DNA of 64,000 bases. Source: Taudactylus pleione (lineage: Eukaryota > Chordata > Amphibia > Anura > Myobatrachidae). Made by a program: the position numbers and the translations under genes. The stretch spans positions 9,909,501-9,973,500 of the forward strand of contig JAUIMM010000135.1 of assembly GCA_031769625.1 (NCBI GenBank), in the 5' to 3' direction. This document shows, one piece after another, positions 32,949 through 48,250 of the stretch; the first letter of the stretch is position 1; every line of letters starts with the position of its first letter. The notes under the pieces were generated by a model. It searched no databases, was not told the origin of the DNA, and worked only from the letters and a program-made list of their open reading frames with translations.

Positions 32949-32965
32949 CATTCTGATTTATACAT
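32949..32965. repeat. Two-base insertion variant, second copy
   Basis: Same CTGATTTATA variant as at 31,642, exactly 1,309 bp later. It shows that the variant arose before the 1,309-bp duplication. Confidence 0.85.
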
Positions 32966-33262
32966 TCTAACATCAATTATAACATTCTAACATCCATTTT
33001 AACATTCTAATATATATTATAACATCCATTATAATATTCTAACATCCATTATAACATTCTAACATCCATTATAATATTCTAATATACATTCTAACATCCA
33101 TTATAACTTCTAAAATACACTATAACATTCTAATATACATTCTAACATGCATTCTAACATACATTATAACATTCTAATATACATTATAACATCCATTATA
33201 ACATTATAACATCCATTCTAACATTCTAATATACATTCTAACATCCATTATAACATTCTAAC

Positions 33263-33914
33263 ATACATTATAACATTCTAATATACATTCTAACATGCAT
33301 TATAACATTCTAACATCCATTCTAACATTCTAATATACATTAAAACTTTCATTATAACATGCTAACATCCATTATAACATTCTAACATACATTATAACAT
33401 TCTAATATACATTTTAATATCCATTATAACATTCTAACATACATTATAACATTCTATTATACATTCTAACATCCATTATAACATTCTAACATACAATATA
33501 ACATTGTAACATACATTATAACATTCTAATATACATTCTAACATCCTTATAACATTCTAACATACATTATAACAATCTAAAATACATTCTAACATCCATT
33601 ATAACATTCTAACATACATAATAACATTTTAACATACATTCTAACATCCATAATAACATTCTAACATACATTCTATCATTCTACTATACATTCTAACATT
33701 CTAATATACATTCTAACATCCACTATAACATTCTAACATCCATTTTAACATTCTAATATACATTCTAACATCAATTATATCATTCTAACATCCATTTTAA
33801 TATTCTAATATACATTATAACATCCATTATAATATTCTAACATCCATTATAACATTCTAACATCCATTATAATATTCTAATATACATTCTAACATCCATT
33901 ATAACATTCTAACA
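33263..33914. repeat. Satellite between tandem blocks
   Basis: Ordinary array with no gene. It resembles the 10.6-11.1 kb and 23.2-23.8 kb stretches: the ACATTAAAAC, ACAATATAACATTG and TATCATTCTACTATAC steps come in the same order. It contains the private one-base deletion at 33,546. Confidence 0.7.
33541..33560. repeat. Private one-base deletion (register slip -1)
   Basis: The step ACATCCATTATAAC has lost an A here (ACATCCTTATAAC). With one two-base gain and two deletion alleles in the same landmark interval, it makes the 32,637-36,496 spacing (3,859 bp) equal 3 modulo 4, as observed. Confidence 0.85.
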
Positions 33915-36900
33915 TACATTCTAACATTCTAATATACATTCTAAAATACATTATAACATTCTAACATACTTTCTAATATTCTAACATACATTCTAACATT
34001 ATAATATACATTCTAACATCAATTATAACATTCTAACATCCATTCTAACATTCTAATATACATTCTAACATCAATTATAACATTCTAACATCCATTTTAA
34101 CATTCTAATATATATTATAACATCCATTATAATATTCTAACATCCATTATAACATTCTAACATCCATTATAATATTCTAATATACATTCTAACATCCATT
34201 ATAACTTCTAAAATACACTATAACATTCTAATATACATTCTAACATGCATTCTAACATACATTATAACATTCTAATATACATTATAACATCCATTATAAA
34301 ATTATAACATCCATTCTAACATTCTAATATACATTCTAACATCCATTATAACATTCTAACATACATTCTAACATTCTAATATACATTTTAAATTCAATTA
34401 TAACATTCTAACATCCATTTTAACATTCTAATATACATTCTAACATCCATTATAATATTCTAATATCCATTATAATATTCTAACATCCATTATAACATTC
34501 TAACATCCATTATAAAATTCTAATATACATTCTAACATCTATTATAACATTCTAACATACATTATAACATTCTAATATACATTCTAACATGCATTATAAC
34601 ATTATAACATCCATTCTAACATTCTAATATACATTAAAACATTCATTATAACATTCTAACATCCATTATAACATTCTAACATACATTATAACATTCTAAT
34701 ATACATTTTAATATCCATTATAACATTCTAACATACATTATAACTTTCTAATATACATTCTAACATCCATTATAACATTCTAACATACAATATAACATTG
34801 TACCATACATTATAACATTCTAATATACATTCTAACATCCATTATAACATTCTAACATACATTATAACAATCTAAAATACTTTCTAACATCCATTATAAC
34901 ATCCTAACATACATAATAACATTCTAACATACATTCTAACATCCATAATAACATTCTAACATACATTCTATCATTCTACCATACATTCTAACATTCTAAT
35001 ATACATTCTAACATCCACTATAACATTCTAACATCCATTCTAACATTCTAATATACATTCTAACATCAATTATAACATTCTAACATCCATTTTAATATTC
35101 TAATATACATTATAACATTAATTATAATATTCTAACATCCATTATAACATTCTAACATCCATTATAACATTCTAATATACATTCTAACATGCAATCTAAC
35201 ATACATTATAACATTGTAATATACATTCTAACATCCATTATAACATTCTAACATCCATTCTAACATTCTAATATTTATTATAACATCCAATATAACATTC
35301 TAACATACATTGCAACATTCTAATATACATTCTAATATCCAATCTAACATTCTAACATACATTATAACATTCTAACATACATTATAAAAATCTAATATAC
35401 ATTATTACATCCATTGTAACATTCTAACATACATTATAACATTTTAATATACTTTCTAAAATCCATTATAACATTCTAACATACATTATAACATTCTAAT
35501 ATACATTCTAACATACATAATAACATTCTAGTATAAATTATAACATCCATTATAACATTCTAACAAACATTATAACATTGTAACATACATTTTAACATTC
35601 TAATATACATTCTAACAGCCATTATAAAATTCTAACATCCATAATAACATTCTAACATACAGTCTAACATTCTAATATACATTCTAACATCCATTATAAC
35701 ATTCTAATATACATTATAACATTCTAATATACATTCTAACATCCATTATAACATTCTAACATACATTATAACATTCTAATATTCATTCTAACATCCATTG
35801 TAACATTATAACATCCATAATAACATTATAACATACATTCTAACATTCTATTATACATTCTAACATGCATAATAACATTCTAACATACATTCTAACTTGC
35901 ATTCTAACATACATTATAACATTCTAAAATACATTATGACATCCTTTATAACATTATAACATCCATTCTAACATTCTAATATACATTAAAACATCCATTC
36001 TAACATTCTAACATCCATTATAACATTCTAATATACATTATAACATTCTTATAGACATTATAACATCCATTATAACATTCTAACATACATTATAACATTC
36101 TAATATACATTCTAACATACATTATAACATTCTAGTATATATTATAACATCCATTATAACATTCTAACATACATTATAACTTTGTAACATACATTATAAC
36201 ATTCTAATATACATTCTAACATCAATTATAACATTCTAACATACATTCTAACATTCTAATATACATTCTAACAAACATTATAACATTCTAGTATACATTA
36301 TAACATCCATTATAACATTCTAACATACATTATAACATTGTAGCATACATTATAACATTCTAACATCCATAATAGCATTCTAACATACATTATAACATTC
36401 TAATATACATTCTAACATCCATTCTAACATTCTAACATCCATTATAACATTCTAATATACATTCTAACATCCATTATAACATTATAACATACTTTACAGC
36501 AATCTAATTTACATTATAACCTCCATTATAACATGCTAACATACATTATAACATTCCAATATACATTCTAACATCCATTATAACATTCTTACATCCATAA
36601 TAACATTCTAACATCCATTATAACATTCTAACATACATTATAACATTCTAATATACATTCTAACATCCATTATAACATTCTAACATACATTCTAACATTC
36701 TAATATACATTCTAACATCAAATATAACATTCTAACATCCATTTTAACATTCTAATATATATTCTAACATCCATTATAATATTCTAACATCCATTATAAC
36801 ATTCTAACATCCATTATAATATTCTAATATACATTCTAACATCCATTATAACTTCTAAAATACACTATAACATTCTAATATACATTCTAACATTCTAATA

Positions 36901-39857
36901 TACATTCTAAAATACATTATAACATTCTAACATACTTTCTAATATTCTAACATACATTCTAACATTATAATATACATTCTAACATCAATTATAACATTCT
37001 AACATCCATTCTAACATTCTAATATACATTCTAACATCAATTATAACATTCTAACATCCATTTTAACATTCTAATATATATTATAACATCCATTATAATA
37101 TTCTAACATCCATTATAACATTCTAACATCCATTATAATATTCTAATATACATTCTAACATCCATTATAACTTCTAAAATACACTATAACATTCTAATAT
37201 ACATTCTAACATGCATTCTAACATACATTATAACATTCTAATATACATTATAACATCCATTATAAAATTATAACATCCATTCTAACATTCTAATATACAT
37301 TCTAACATCCATTATAACATTCTAACATACATTCTAACATTCTAATATACATTTTAAATTCAATTATAACATCCTAACATCCATTTTAACATTCTAATAT
37401 ACATTCTAACATCCATTATAATATTCTAATATCCATTATAATATTCTAACATCCATTATAACATTCTAACATCCATTATAAAATTCTAATATACATTCTA
37501 ACATCTATTATAACATTCTAACATACATTATAACATTCTAATATACATTCTAACATGCATTATAACATTATAACATCCATTCTAACATTCTAATATACAT
37601 TAAAACATTCATTATAACATTCTAACATCCATTATAACATTCTAACATACATTATAACATTCTAATATACATTTTAATATCCATTATAACATTCTAACAT
37701 ACATTATAACTTTCTAATATACATTCTAACATCCATTATAACATTCTAACATACAATATAACATTGTACCATACATTATAACATTCTAATATACATTCTA
37801 ACATCCATTATAACATTCTAACATACATTATAACAATCTAAAATACTTTCTAACATCCATTATAACATCCTAACATACATAATAACATTCTAACAAACAT
37901 TCTAACATCCATAATAACATTCTAACATACATTCTATCATTCTACCATACATTCTAACATTCTAATATACATTCTAACATCCACTATAACATTCTAACAT
38001 CCATTCTAACATTCTAATATACATTCTAACATCAATTATAACATTCTAACATCCATTTTAATATTCTAATATACATTATAACATTAATTATAATATTCTA
38101 ACATCCATTATAACATTCTAACATCCATTATAACATTCTAATATACATTCTAACATGCAATCTAACATACATTATAACATTGTAATATACATTCTAACAT
38201 CCATTATAACATTCTAACATCCATTCTAACATTCTAATATTTATTATAACATCCAATATAACATTCTAACATACATTGCAACATTCTAATATACATTCTA
38301 ATATCCAATCTAACATTCTAACATACATTATAACATTCTAACATACATTATAAAAATCTAATATACATTATTACATCCATTGTAACATTCTAACATACAT
38401 TATAACATTTTAATATACTTTCTAAAATCCATTATAACATTCTAACATACATTATAACATTCTAATATACATTCTAACATACATAATAACATTCTAGTAT
38501 AAATTATAACATCCATTATAACATTCTAACAAACATTATAACATTGTAACATACATTTTAACATTCTAATATACATTCTAACAGCCATTATAAAATTCTA
38601 ACATCCATAATAACATTCTAACATACAGTCTAACATTCTAATATACATTCTAACATCCATTATAACATTCTAATATACATTATAACATTCTAATATACAT
38701 TCTAACATCCATTATAACATTCTAACATACATTATAACATTCTAATATTCATTCTAACATCCATTGTAACATTATAACATCCATAATAACATTATAACAT
38801 ACATTCTAACATTCTATTATACATTCTAACATGCATAATAACATTCTAACATACATTCTAACTTGCATTCTAACATACATTATAACATTCTAAAATACAT
38901 TATGACATCCTTTATAACATTATAACATCCATTCTAACATTCTAATATACATTAAAACATCCATTCTAACTTTCTAACATCCATTATAACATTCTAATAT
39001 ACATTATAACATTCTTATAGACATTATAACATCCATTATAACATTCTAACATACATTATAACATTCTAATATACATTCTAACATACATTATAACATTCTA
39101 GTATATATTATAACATCCATTATAACATTCTAACATACATTATAACTTTGTAACATACATTATAACATTCTAATATACATTCTAACATCAATTATAACAT
39201 TCTAACATACATTCTAACATTCTAATATACATTCTAACAAACATTATAACATTCTAGTATACATTATAACATCCATTATAACATTCTAACATACATTATA
39301 ACATTGTAGCATACATTATAACATTCTAACATCCATAATAGCATTCTAACATACATTATAACATTCTAATATACATTCTAACATCCATTCTAACATTCTA
39401 ACATCCATTATAACATTCTAATATACATTCTAACATCCATTATAACATTATAACATACTTTACAGCAATCTAATTTACATTATAACCTCCATTATAACAT
39501 GCTAACATACATTATAACATTCCAATATACATTCTAACATCCATTATAACATTCTTACATCCATAATAACATTCTAACATCCATTATAACATTCTAACAT
39601 ACATTATAACATTCTAATATACATTCTAACATCCATTATAACATTCTAACATACATTCTAACATTCTAATATACATTCTAACATCAATTATAACATTCTA
39701 ACATCCATTTTAACATTCTAATATATATTCTAACATCCATTATAATATTCTAACATCCATTATAACATTCTAACATCCATTATAATATTCTAATATACAT
39801 TCTAACATCCATTATAACTTCTAAAATACACTATAACATTCTAATATACATTCTAAC
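33915..39857. repeat. 2,966-bp tandem higher-order repeat, two copies
   Basis: Copies run about 33,915-36,880 and 36,881-39,857. ACAGCC at 35,615/38,581, ACAGCAATCT at 36,496/39,462 and the TACCATAC variant (about 34,801/37,767) are 2,966 bp apart. Differences are few, for example ACATTCTAAC against ACTTTCTAAC near 38,970. The deletion alleles at 36,852 and 37,171 in the second interval give the observed 2 modulo 4. The junction near 36,880 lies inside a run of CATTCTAATATACATT steps, a plausible site of misaligned exchange. Confidence 0.9.
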
Positions 39858-40417
39858 ATGCATTCTAACATACATTATAACATTCTAATATACATTATAA
39901 CATCCATTATAACATTATAACATCCATTCTAACATTCTAATATACATTCTAACATCCATTATAACATTCTAACATACATTCTAACATTCTAATATACATT
40001 CTAAAATCAAAATTTAACATTCTAACATCCATTTTAACATTCTAATATACATTATAACATCCATTATAATTTTCTAACATCCATTGTAATATTCTAACAT
40101 CCATTATAACATTCTAACATCCATTATAACATTCTAATATACATTCTAACATCCATTATAACATTCTAACATACATTATAACATTCTAATATACATTCTA
40201 ACATGCATTATAACATTCTAACATCCATTCTAACATTCTAATATACATTAAAACATTCATTATAACATTCTAACATCCATTATAACATTCTAACATACAT
40301 TATAACATTCTAATAAACATTTTAAATATCCATTATAACATTCTATCATACATTATAACATTCTATTATACATTCTAACATCCATTATAACATTCTAACA
40401 TACAATATAACATTGTA
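39858..40417. repeat. Satellite between tandem blocks
   Basis: Ordinary array with no gene. It carries the AAATCAAAAT one-base-insertion allele at 40,005 and a private insertion at 40,318-40,331, and it resembles 22.9-23.4 kb in order of variants. Confidence 0.7.
40318..40331. repeat. Private one-base insertion (register slip +1)
   Basis: The step CATTTTAATATCC carries one extra A (CATTTTAAATATCC). It is needed to account for the 39,462-40,479 landmark spacing (1,017 bp, 1 modulo 4). Confidence 0.85.
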
Positions 40418-43400
40418 ACATACATTATAACATTCTAATATACATTCTAACATCCATTATAACATTATAACATACTTTACAGCAATCTAATATACATTAT
40501 AACCTCCATTATAACATGCTAACATACATTATAACATTCCAATATACATTCTAACATCCATTATAACATTCTTACATCCATAATAACATTCTAACATCCA
40601 TTATAACATTCTAATATACATTATAACATTCTAATATGCATTCTAACATCCATTATAACATTCTAACATACATTCTAACATTCTAATATACATTCTAAAT
40701 TACATTATAACATTCTTACATACTTTCTAATATTCTAACATACATTCTAACATACTAATTTACATTCTAACATCCATTATAACGTTCTAACATCCATTCT
40801 AACATTCTAATATACATTCTAACATCAATTATAACATTCTAACATCCATTTTAACATTCTAATATATATTCTAACATGCATTATAACATTCTAACATCCA
40901 TTCTAACATTCTAATATACATTAAAACATTCATTATAACATTCTAACATCCATTATAACATTCTAACATACATTATAACATTCTAATATACATTTTAATA
41001 TCCATTATAACATTCTAACATACATTATAACATTCTATTATACATTCTAACATCCATTATAACATTCTAACATACAATATAACATTGTAACATACATTAT
41101 AACATTCTAATATACATTCTAACATCCATTATAACATTCTAACATACATTATAACAATCTAAAATACATTCTAACATCCATTATAACATTATAACATACA
41201 TAATAACATTTTAACATACATTCTAACATCCATAATAACATTCTAACATACATTCTATCATTCTACTATACATTCTAACATTCTAATATACATTCTAACA
41301 TCCACTATAACATTCTAACATCCATTCTAACATTCTAATATACATTCTAACATCAATTATATCATTCTAACATCCATTTTAATATTCTAATATACATTAT
41401 AACATCAATTATAATATTCTAACATCCATTATAACATTCTAACATCCATTATAATATTCTAATATACATTCTAACATCCATTAGAACATTCTAACATACA
41501 TTCTAACATTCTAATATACATTCTAAAATACATTATAACATTCTAACATACTTTCTAATATCCATTATAACATTCTAACATACATTATAACATTCTAATA
41601 TTCATTCTAACATCCATTATAACATTCTAACATCCATAATAACATTCTAATATACATTCTAACATCCATTATAACATTCTAACATACATTATAACATTCT
41701 AATATTCATTCTAACATCCATTATAACATTCTAACATCCATAATAACATTATAACATACATTCTAACATTATAACATACATTCTAACATTCTAATATACA
41801 TTCTAACATGCATAATAACATTCTAACATACATTCTAACATGCATTCTAACATACATTATAACATTCTAAAATACATTATGTCATTCTTTATAACATTAT
41901 AACATCCATTCTAACATTCTAATAAACATTAAAACATCCATTCTAACATTCTAACATCCATTATAACATTCTAATATACATTATAACATTCTTATAGACA
42001 TTATAACATCCATTATAACATTCTAACATACATTATAACATTCTAATATACATTCTAACATACATTATAACATTCTAGTATATATTATAACATCCATTAT
42101 AACATTCTATCATACATTATAACTTTGTAACATACATTATAACATTCTAATATACATTCTAACATCCATTATAACATTCTAACATACATTATAACATTCT
42201 AATATACATTCTAACAAACATTATAACATTCTAGTATACATTATAACATCCATTATAACATTCTAACATACATTATAACATTGTAGCATACATTATAACA
42301 TTCTAACATCCATAATAGCATTCTAACATACATTATAACATTCTAATATACATTCTAACATCCATTCTAACATTCTAACATCCATTATAACATTCTAATA
42401 TACATTCTAACATCCATTATAACATTATAACATACTTTACAGCAATCTAATATACATTATAACCTCCATTATAACATGCTAACATACATTATAACATTCC
42501 AATATACATTCTAACATCCATTATAACATTCTTACATCCATAATAACATTCTAACATCCATTATAACATTCTAATATACATTATAACATTCTAATATGCA
42601 TTCTAACATCCATTATAACATTCTAACATACATTCTAACATTCTAATATACATTCTAAATTACATTATAACATTCTTACATACTTTCTAATATTCTAACA
42701 TACATTCTAACATACTAATTTACATTCTAACATCCATTATAATGTTCTAACATCCATTCTAACATTCTAATATACATTCTAACATCAATTATAACATTCT
42801 AACATCCATTTTAACATTCTAATATATATTCTAACATGCATTATAACATTCTAACATCCATTCTAACATTCTAATATACATTAAAACATTCATTATAACA
42901 TTCTAACATCCATTATAACATTCTAACATACATTATAACATTCTAATATACATTTTAATATCCATTATAACATTCTAACATACATTATAACATTCTATTA
43001 TACATTCTAACATCCATTATAACATTCTAACATACAATATAACATTGTAACATACATTATAACATTCTAATATACATTCTAACATCCATTCTAACATTCT
43101 AACATACATTATAACAATCTAAAATACATTCTAACATCCATTATAACATTATAACATACATAATAACATTTTAACATACATTCTAACATCCATAATAACA
43201 TTCTAACATACATTCTATCATTCTACTATACATTCTAACATTCTAATATACATTCTAACATCCACTATAACATTCTAACATCCATTCTAACATTCTAATA
43301 TACATTCTAACATCAATTATATCATTCTAACATCCATTTTAATATTCTAATATACATTATAACATCCATTATAATATTCTAACATCCATTATAACATTCT

Positions 43401-43522
43401 AACATCCATTATAATATTCTAATATACATTCTAACATCCATTAGAACATTCTAACATACATTCTAACATTCTAATATACATTCTAAAATACATTATAACA
43501 TTCTAACATACTTTCTAATATT
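40418..43522. repeat. 1,960-bp tandem repeat, second locus
   Basis: About 1.6 copies. ACAGCAATCT at 40,479 and 42,439 are 1,960 bp apart, and the ATATCATTC variant repeats at the same spacing. The match breaks near 41,562/43,522. The period is the same as at 4.4-7.6 kb, and the two loci align at offset 35,315, so the tandem pair seems to have been copied as a unit. One substitution between copies is AACGTTC (40,783) against AATGTTC (42,743). Confidence 0.88.
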
Positions 43523-46500
43523 CTAACATACATTCTAACATTATAATATACATTCTAACATCCATTATAACATTCTAACATCCATTATAACATTCTAATA
43601 TACATTCTAACATCAATTATAACATTCTAACATCCATTTTAACATTCTAATATATATTATAACATCCATTATAATATTCTAACATCCATTATAACATTCT
43701 AACATCCATTATAATATTCTAATATACATTCTAACATCCATTATAACTTCTAATATACACTATAACATTCTAATATACATTCTAACATGCATTCTAACAT
43801 ACATTATAACATCCATTATAACATTATAACATCCATTCTAACATTCTAATATACATTCTAACATCCATTATAACATTCTAACATACATTCTAACATTCTA
43901 ATATACATTCTAAATTCAATTATAACATTCTAACATCCATTTTAACATTCTAATATACATTATAACATCCATTATAATATTCTAACATCCATTATAATAT
44001 TCTAATATCCATTATAACATTCTAACATCCATTATAAAATTCTAATATACATTCTAACATCCATAATAACATTCTAACATACATTCTAACATCCATAATA
44101 ACCTTCTAACATACATTCTAACATTCTACCATACATTCTAACATTCTAATATACATTCTAACATCCATTATAACTTTCTCACATCCATTCTAACATTCTA
44201 ATATACATTCTAACATCAATTCTAACATTCTAACATCCATTTTAATATTCTAATATACATTATAAAATCCATTATAATATTCTAACATCCTTAATAACAT
44301 TGTAACATCCATTAAAACATTCTAATATACATTCTAACATGCATTCTAACATACTTTATAACATTCTAATATACATTCTAACATCCATTAAAACATCCTA
44401 ACATACATTATAACATTCTAATATACATTCTAATATCCATTATAACATTATAACATACATTATAACATTCTAATATACATTCTAACGTCCATTATAACAT
44501 TCTAACATACATTATAACATTCTAATATACATTCTAACATCCATTATAACATTATAACATACTTTACAGCAATCTAATATACATTATAACCTCCATTATA
44601 ACATGCTAACATACATTATAACATTCCAATATACATTCTAACATCCATTATAACATTCTTACATCCATAATAACATTCTAACATCCATTATAACATTCTA
44701 ATATACATTATAACATTCTAATATACATTCTAACATCCATTATAACATTCTAACATACATTCTAACATTCTAATATACATTCTAAATTACATTATAACAT
44801 TCTTACATACTTTCTAATATTCTAACATACATTCTAACATTCTAATATACATTCTAACATCCATTATAACATTCTAACATCCATTATAATATTCTAATAT
44901 ACATTCTAACATCAATTATAACATTCTAACATCCATTTTAACATTCTAATATATATTATAACATCCATTATAATATTCTAACATCCATTATAACATTCTA
45001 ACATCCATTATAATATTCTAATATACATTCTAACATCCATTATAACTTCTAAAATACACTATAACATTCTAATATACATTCTAACATGCATTCTAACATA
45101 CATTATAACATTCTAATATACATTATAACATCCATTATAACATTATAACATCCATTCTAACATTCTAATATACATTCTAACATCCATTATAACATTCTAA
45201 CATACATTCTAACATTCTAATATACATTCTAAAATCAAAATTTAACATTCTAACATCCATTTTAACATTCTAATATACATTTTAACATCCATTATAATTT
45301 TCTAACATCCATTGTAATATTCTAACATCCATTATAACATTCTAACATCCATTATAACATTCTAATATACATTCTAACATCCATTATAACATTCTAACAT
45401 ACATTATAACATTCTAATATACATTCTAACATGCATTATAACATTCTAACATCCATTCTAACATTCAAATATACATTAAAACATTCATTATAACATTCTA
45501 ACATCCATTATAACATTCTAACATACATTATAACATTCTAATATACATTTTAATATCCATTATAACATTCTAACATACATTATAACATTCTATTATACAT
45601 TCTAACATCCATTATAACATTCTAACATACAATATAACATTGTAACATACATTATAACATTCTAATATACATTATAACATCCATTATAACATTCTAACAT
45701 ACATTATAACAATCTAAAATACATTCTAACATCCATTATAACATTCTAACATACATAATAACATTTTAACATACATTCTAACATCCATAATAACATTCTA
45801 ACATACATTCTATCATTCTACTATACATTCTAACATTCTAATATACATTCTAACATCCACTATAACATTCTAACATCCATTCTAACATTCTAATATACAT
45901 TCTAACATCAATTATATCATTCTAACATCCATTTTAATATTCTAATATACATTATAACATCCATTATAATATTCTAACATCCATTATAACATTCTAACAT
46001 CCATTATAATATTCTAATATACATTCTAACATTCTAATATACATTCTAAAATACATTATAACATTCTAACATACTTTCTAAAATTCTAACATACATTCTA
46101 ACATTATAATATACATTCGAACATCCATTATAACATTCTAACATCCATTCTAACATTCTAATATACATTCTATCATCAATTATAACATTCTAACATCCAT
46201 TTTAACATTCTATTATATATTATAACATCCATTATAATATTCTAACATCCATTATAACATTCTAACAACCATTATAATATTCTAATATACATTCTAACAT
46301 CCATTATAACTTCTAAAATACACTATAACATTCTAATATACGTTCTAACATGCATTCTAACATACATTATAACATTCTAATATACATTATAACATCCATT
46401 ATAACATTATAACATCCATTCTAACATTCTAATATACATTCTAACATCCATTATAACATTCTAGCATACATTCTAACATTCTAATATACATTTTAAATTC

Positions 46501-48250
46501 AATTATAACATTCTAACATCCATTTTAACATTCTAATATACATTATAACATCCATTATAATATTCTAACATCCATTATAATATTCTAACATCCATTATAA
46601 CATTCTAACATCCATTATAAAATTCTAATATACATTCTAACATCCATTATAACATTCTAACATACATTATAACATTCTAATATACATTCTAACATGCATT
46701 ATAACATTCTAACATCCATTCTAACATTCTAATATACATTAAAACATTCATTATAACATTCTAACATCCATTATAACATTCTAACATACATTATAACATT
46801 CTAATATACATTTTAATATCCATTATAACATTCTAACATACATTATAACATTCTAATATACATTCTAACATCCATTATAACATTCTAACATACAATATAA
46901 CATTGTAACATACATTATAACATTCTAATATACATTCTAACATCCATTATAACATTCTAACATACATTATAACAATCTAAAATACTTTCTAACATCCATT
47001 ATAACATCCTAACATACATAATAACATTCTAACATACATTCTAACATCCATAATAACATTCTAACATACATTCTATCATTCTACCATACATTCTAACATT
47101 CTAATATACATTCTAACATCCACTATAACATTCTAACATCCATTCTAACATTATAATATACATTCTAACATCAATTATAACATTCTAACATCCATTTTAA
47201 TATTCTAATATACATTATAACATCCATTATAATATTCTAACATCCATTATAACATTCTAACATCCATTATAACATTCTAATATACATTCTAACATTGTAA
47301 TATACATTCTAACATCCATTCTAACATTCTAACATCCATTATAACATTCTAACATCCATTCTAACATTCTAATATTTATTATAACATCCAATATAACATT
47401 CTATCATACATTGCAACTTTCTTATATACATTCTAATATCCATTCTAACATTTTAACATACATTATAACATTCTAACATACATTATAAAAATCTAATATA
47501 CATTCTAAAATCCTTTATAACATTCTAACATACATTATAACATTCTAATATACATTCTAACATACATAATAACATTCTAGTATAAATTATAACATCCATT
47601 ATAACATTTTAACAAACATTATAACATTGTAACATACATTTTAACATTCTAATATACATTCTAACAGCCATTATAAAATTCTAACATCCATAATAACATT
47701 CTAACATACATTCTAACATTCTAATATACATTCTAACATCCATTATAACATTCTAATATACATTATAACATTCTAATATACATTCTAACATCCATTATAA
47801 CATTCTAACATACATTATAACATTCTAATATTCATTCTAACATCCATTATAACATTCTAACATCCATAATAACATTATAACATACATTCTAACATTCTAA
47901 TATACATTCTAACATGCATAATAACATTCTAACATACATTCTAACATGCATTCTAACATACATTATAACATTCTAAAATACATTATGACATCCTTTATAA
48001 CATTATAACATCCATTCTAACATTCTAATATACATTAAAACATCCATTCTAACATTCTAACATCCATTATAACATTCTAATATACATAATAACATTCTTA
48101 TAGACATTATAACATCCATTATAACATTCTAACATACATTATAACATTCTAATATACATTCTAACATACATTATAACATTCTAGTATATATTATAACATC
48201 CATTATAACATTCTAACATACATTATAACTTTGTAACATACATTATAACA
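43523..48250. repeat. Satellite of the long segmental copy
   Basis: No gene. It holds landmark ACAGCAATCT at 44,566, deletion alleles at 43,747, 45,046 and 46,310, the insertion allele at 45,233, and ACAGCC at 47,664. The spacing 43,747-45,046 is 1,299 bp, the same as 7,656-8,955 in the partner. The spacing 45,046-46,310 is 1,264 bp against 1,296 in the partner, which shows the 32-bp loss. Confidence 0.75.

Larger units (their letters stand above)
30365..33262. repeat. 1,309-bp tandem repeat, about 2.2 copies
   Basis: ACAGCAATCT at 31,328 and 32,637, the deletion allele at 30,489, 31,798 and 33,107, and the unusual CTGATTTATA variant (31,642 and 32,951) are all 1,309 bp apart. The first copy lies inside the second 2,667-bp unit, so this tandem grew from its right end. 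1,309 is 1 modulo 4, as predicted by one deletion (-1) and one two-base insertion (+2) per unit. Confidence 0.9.
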
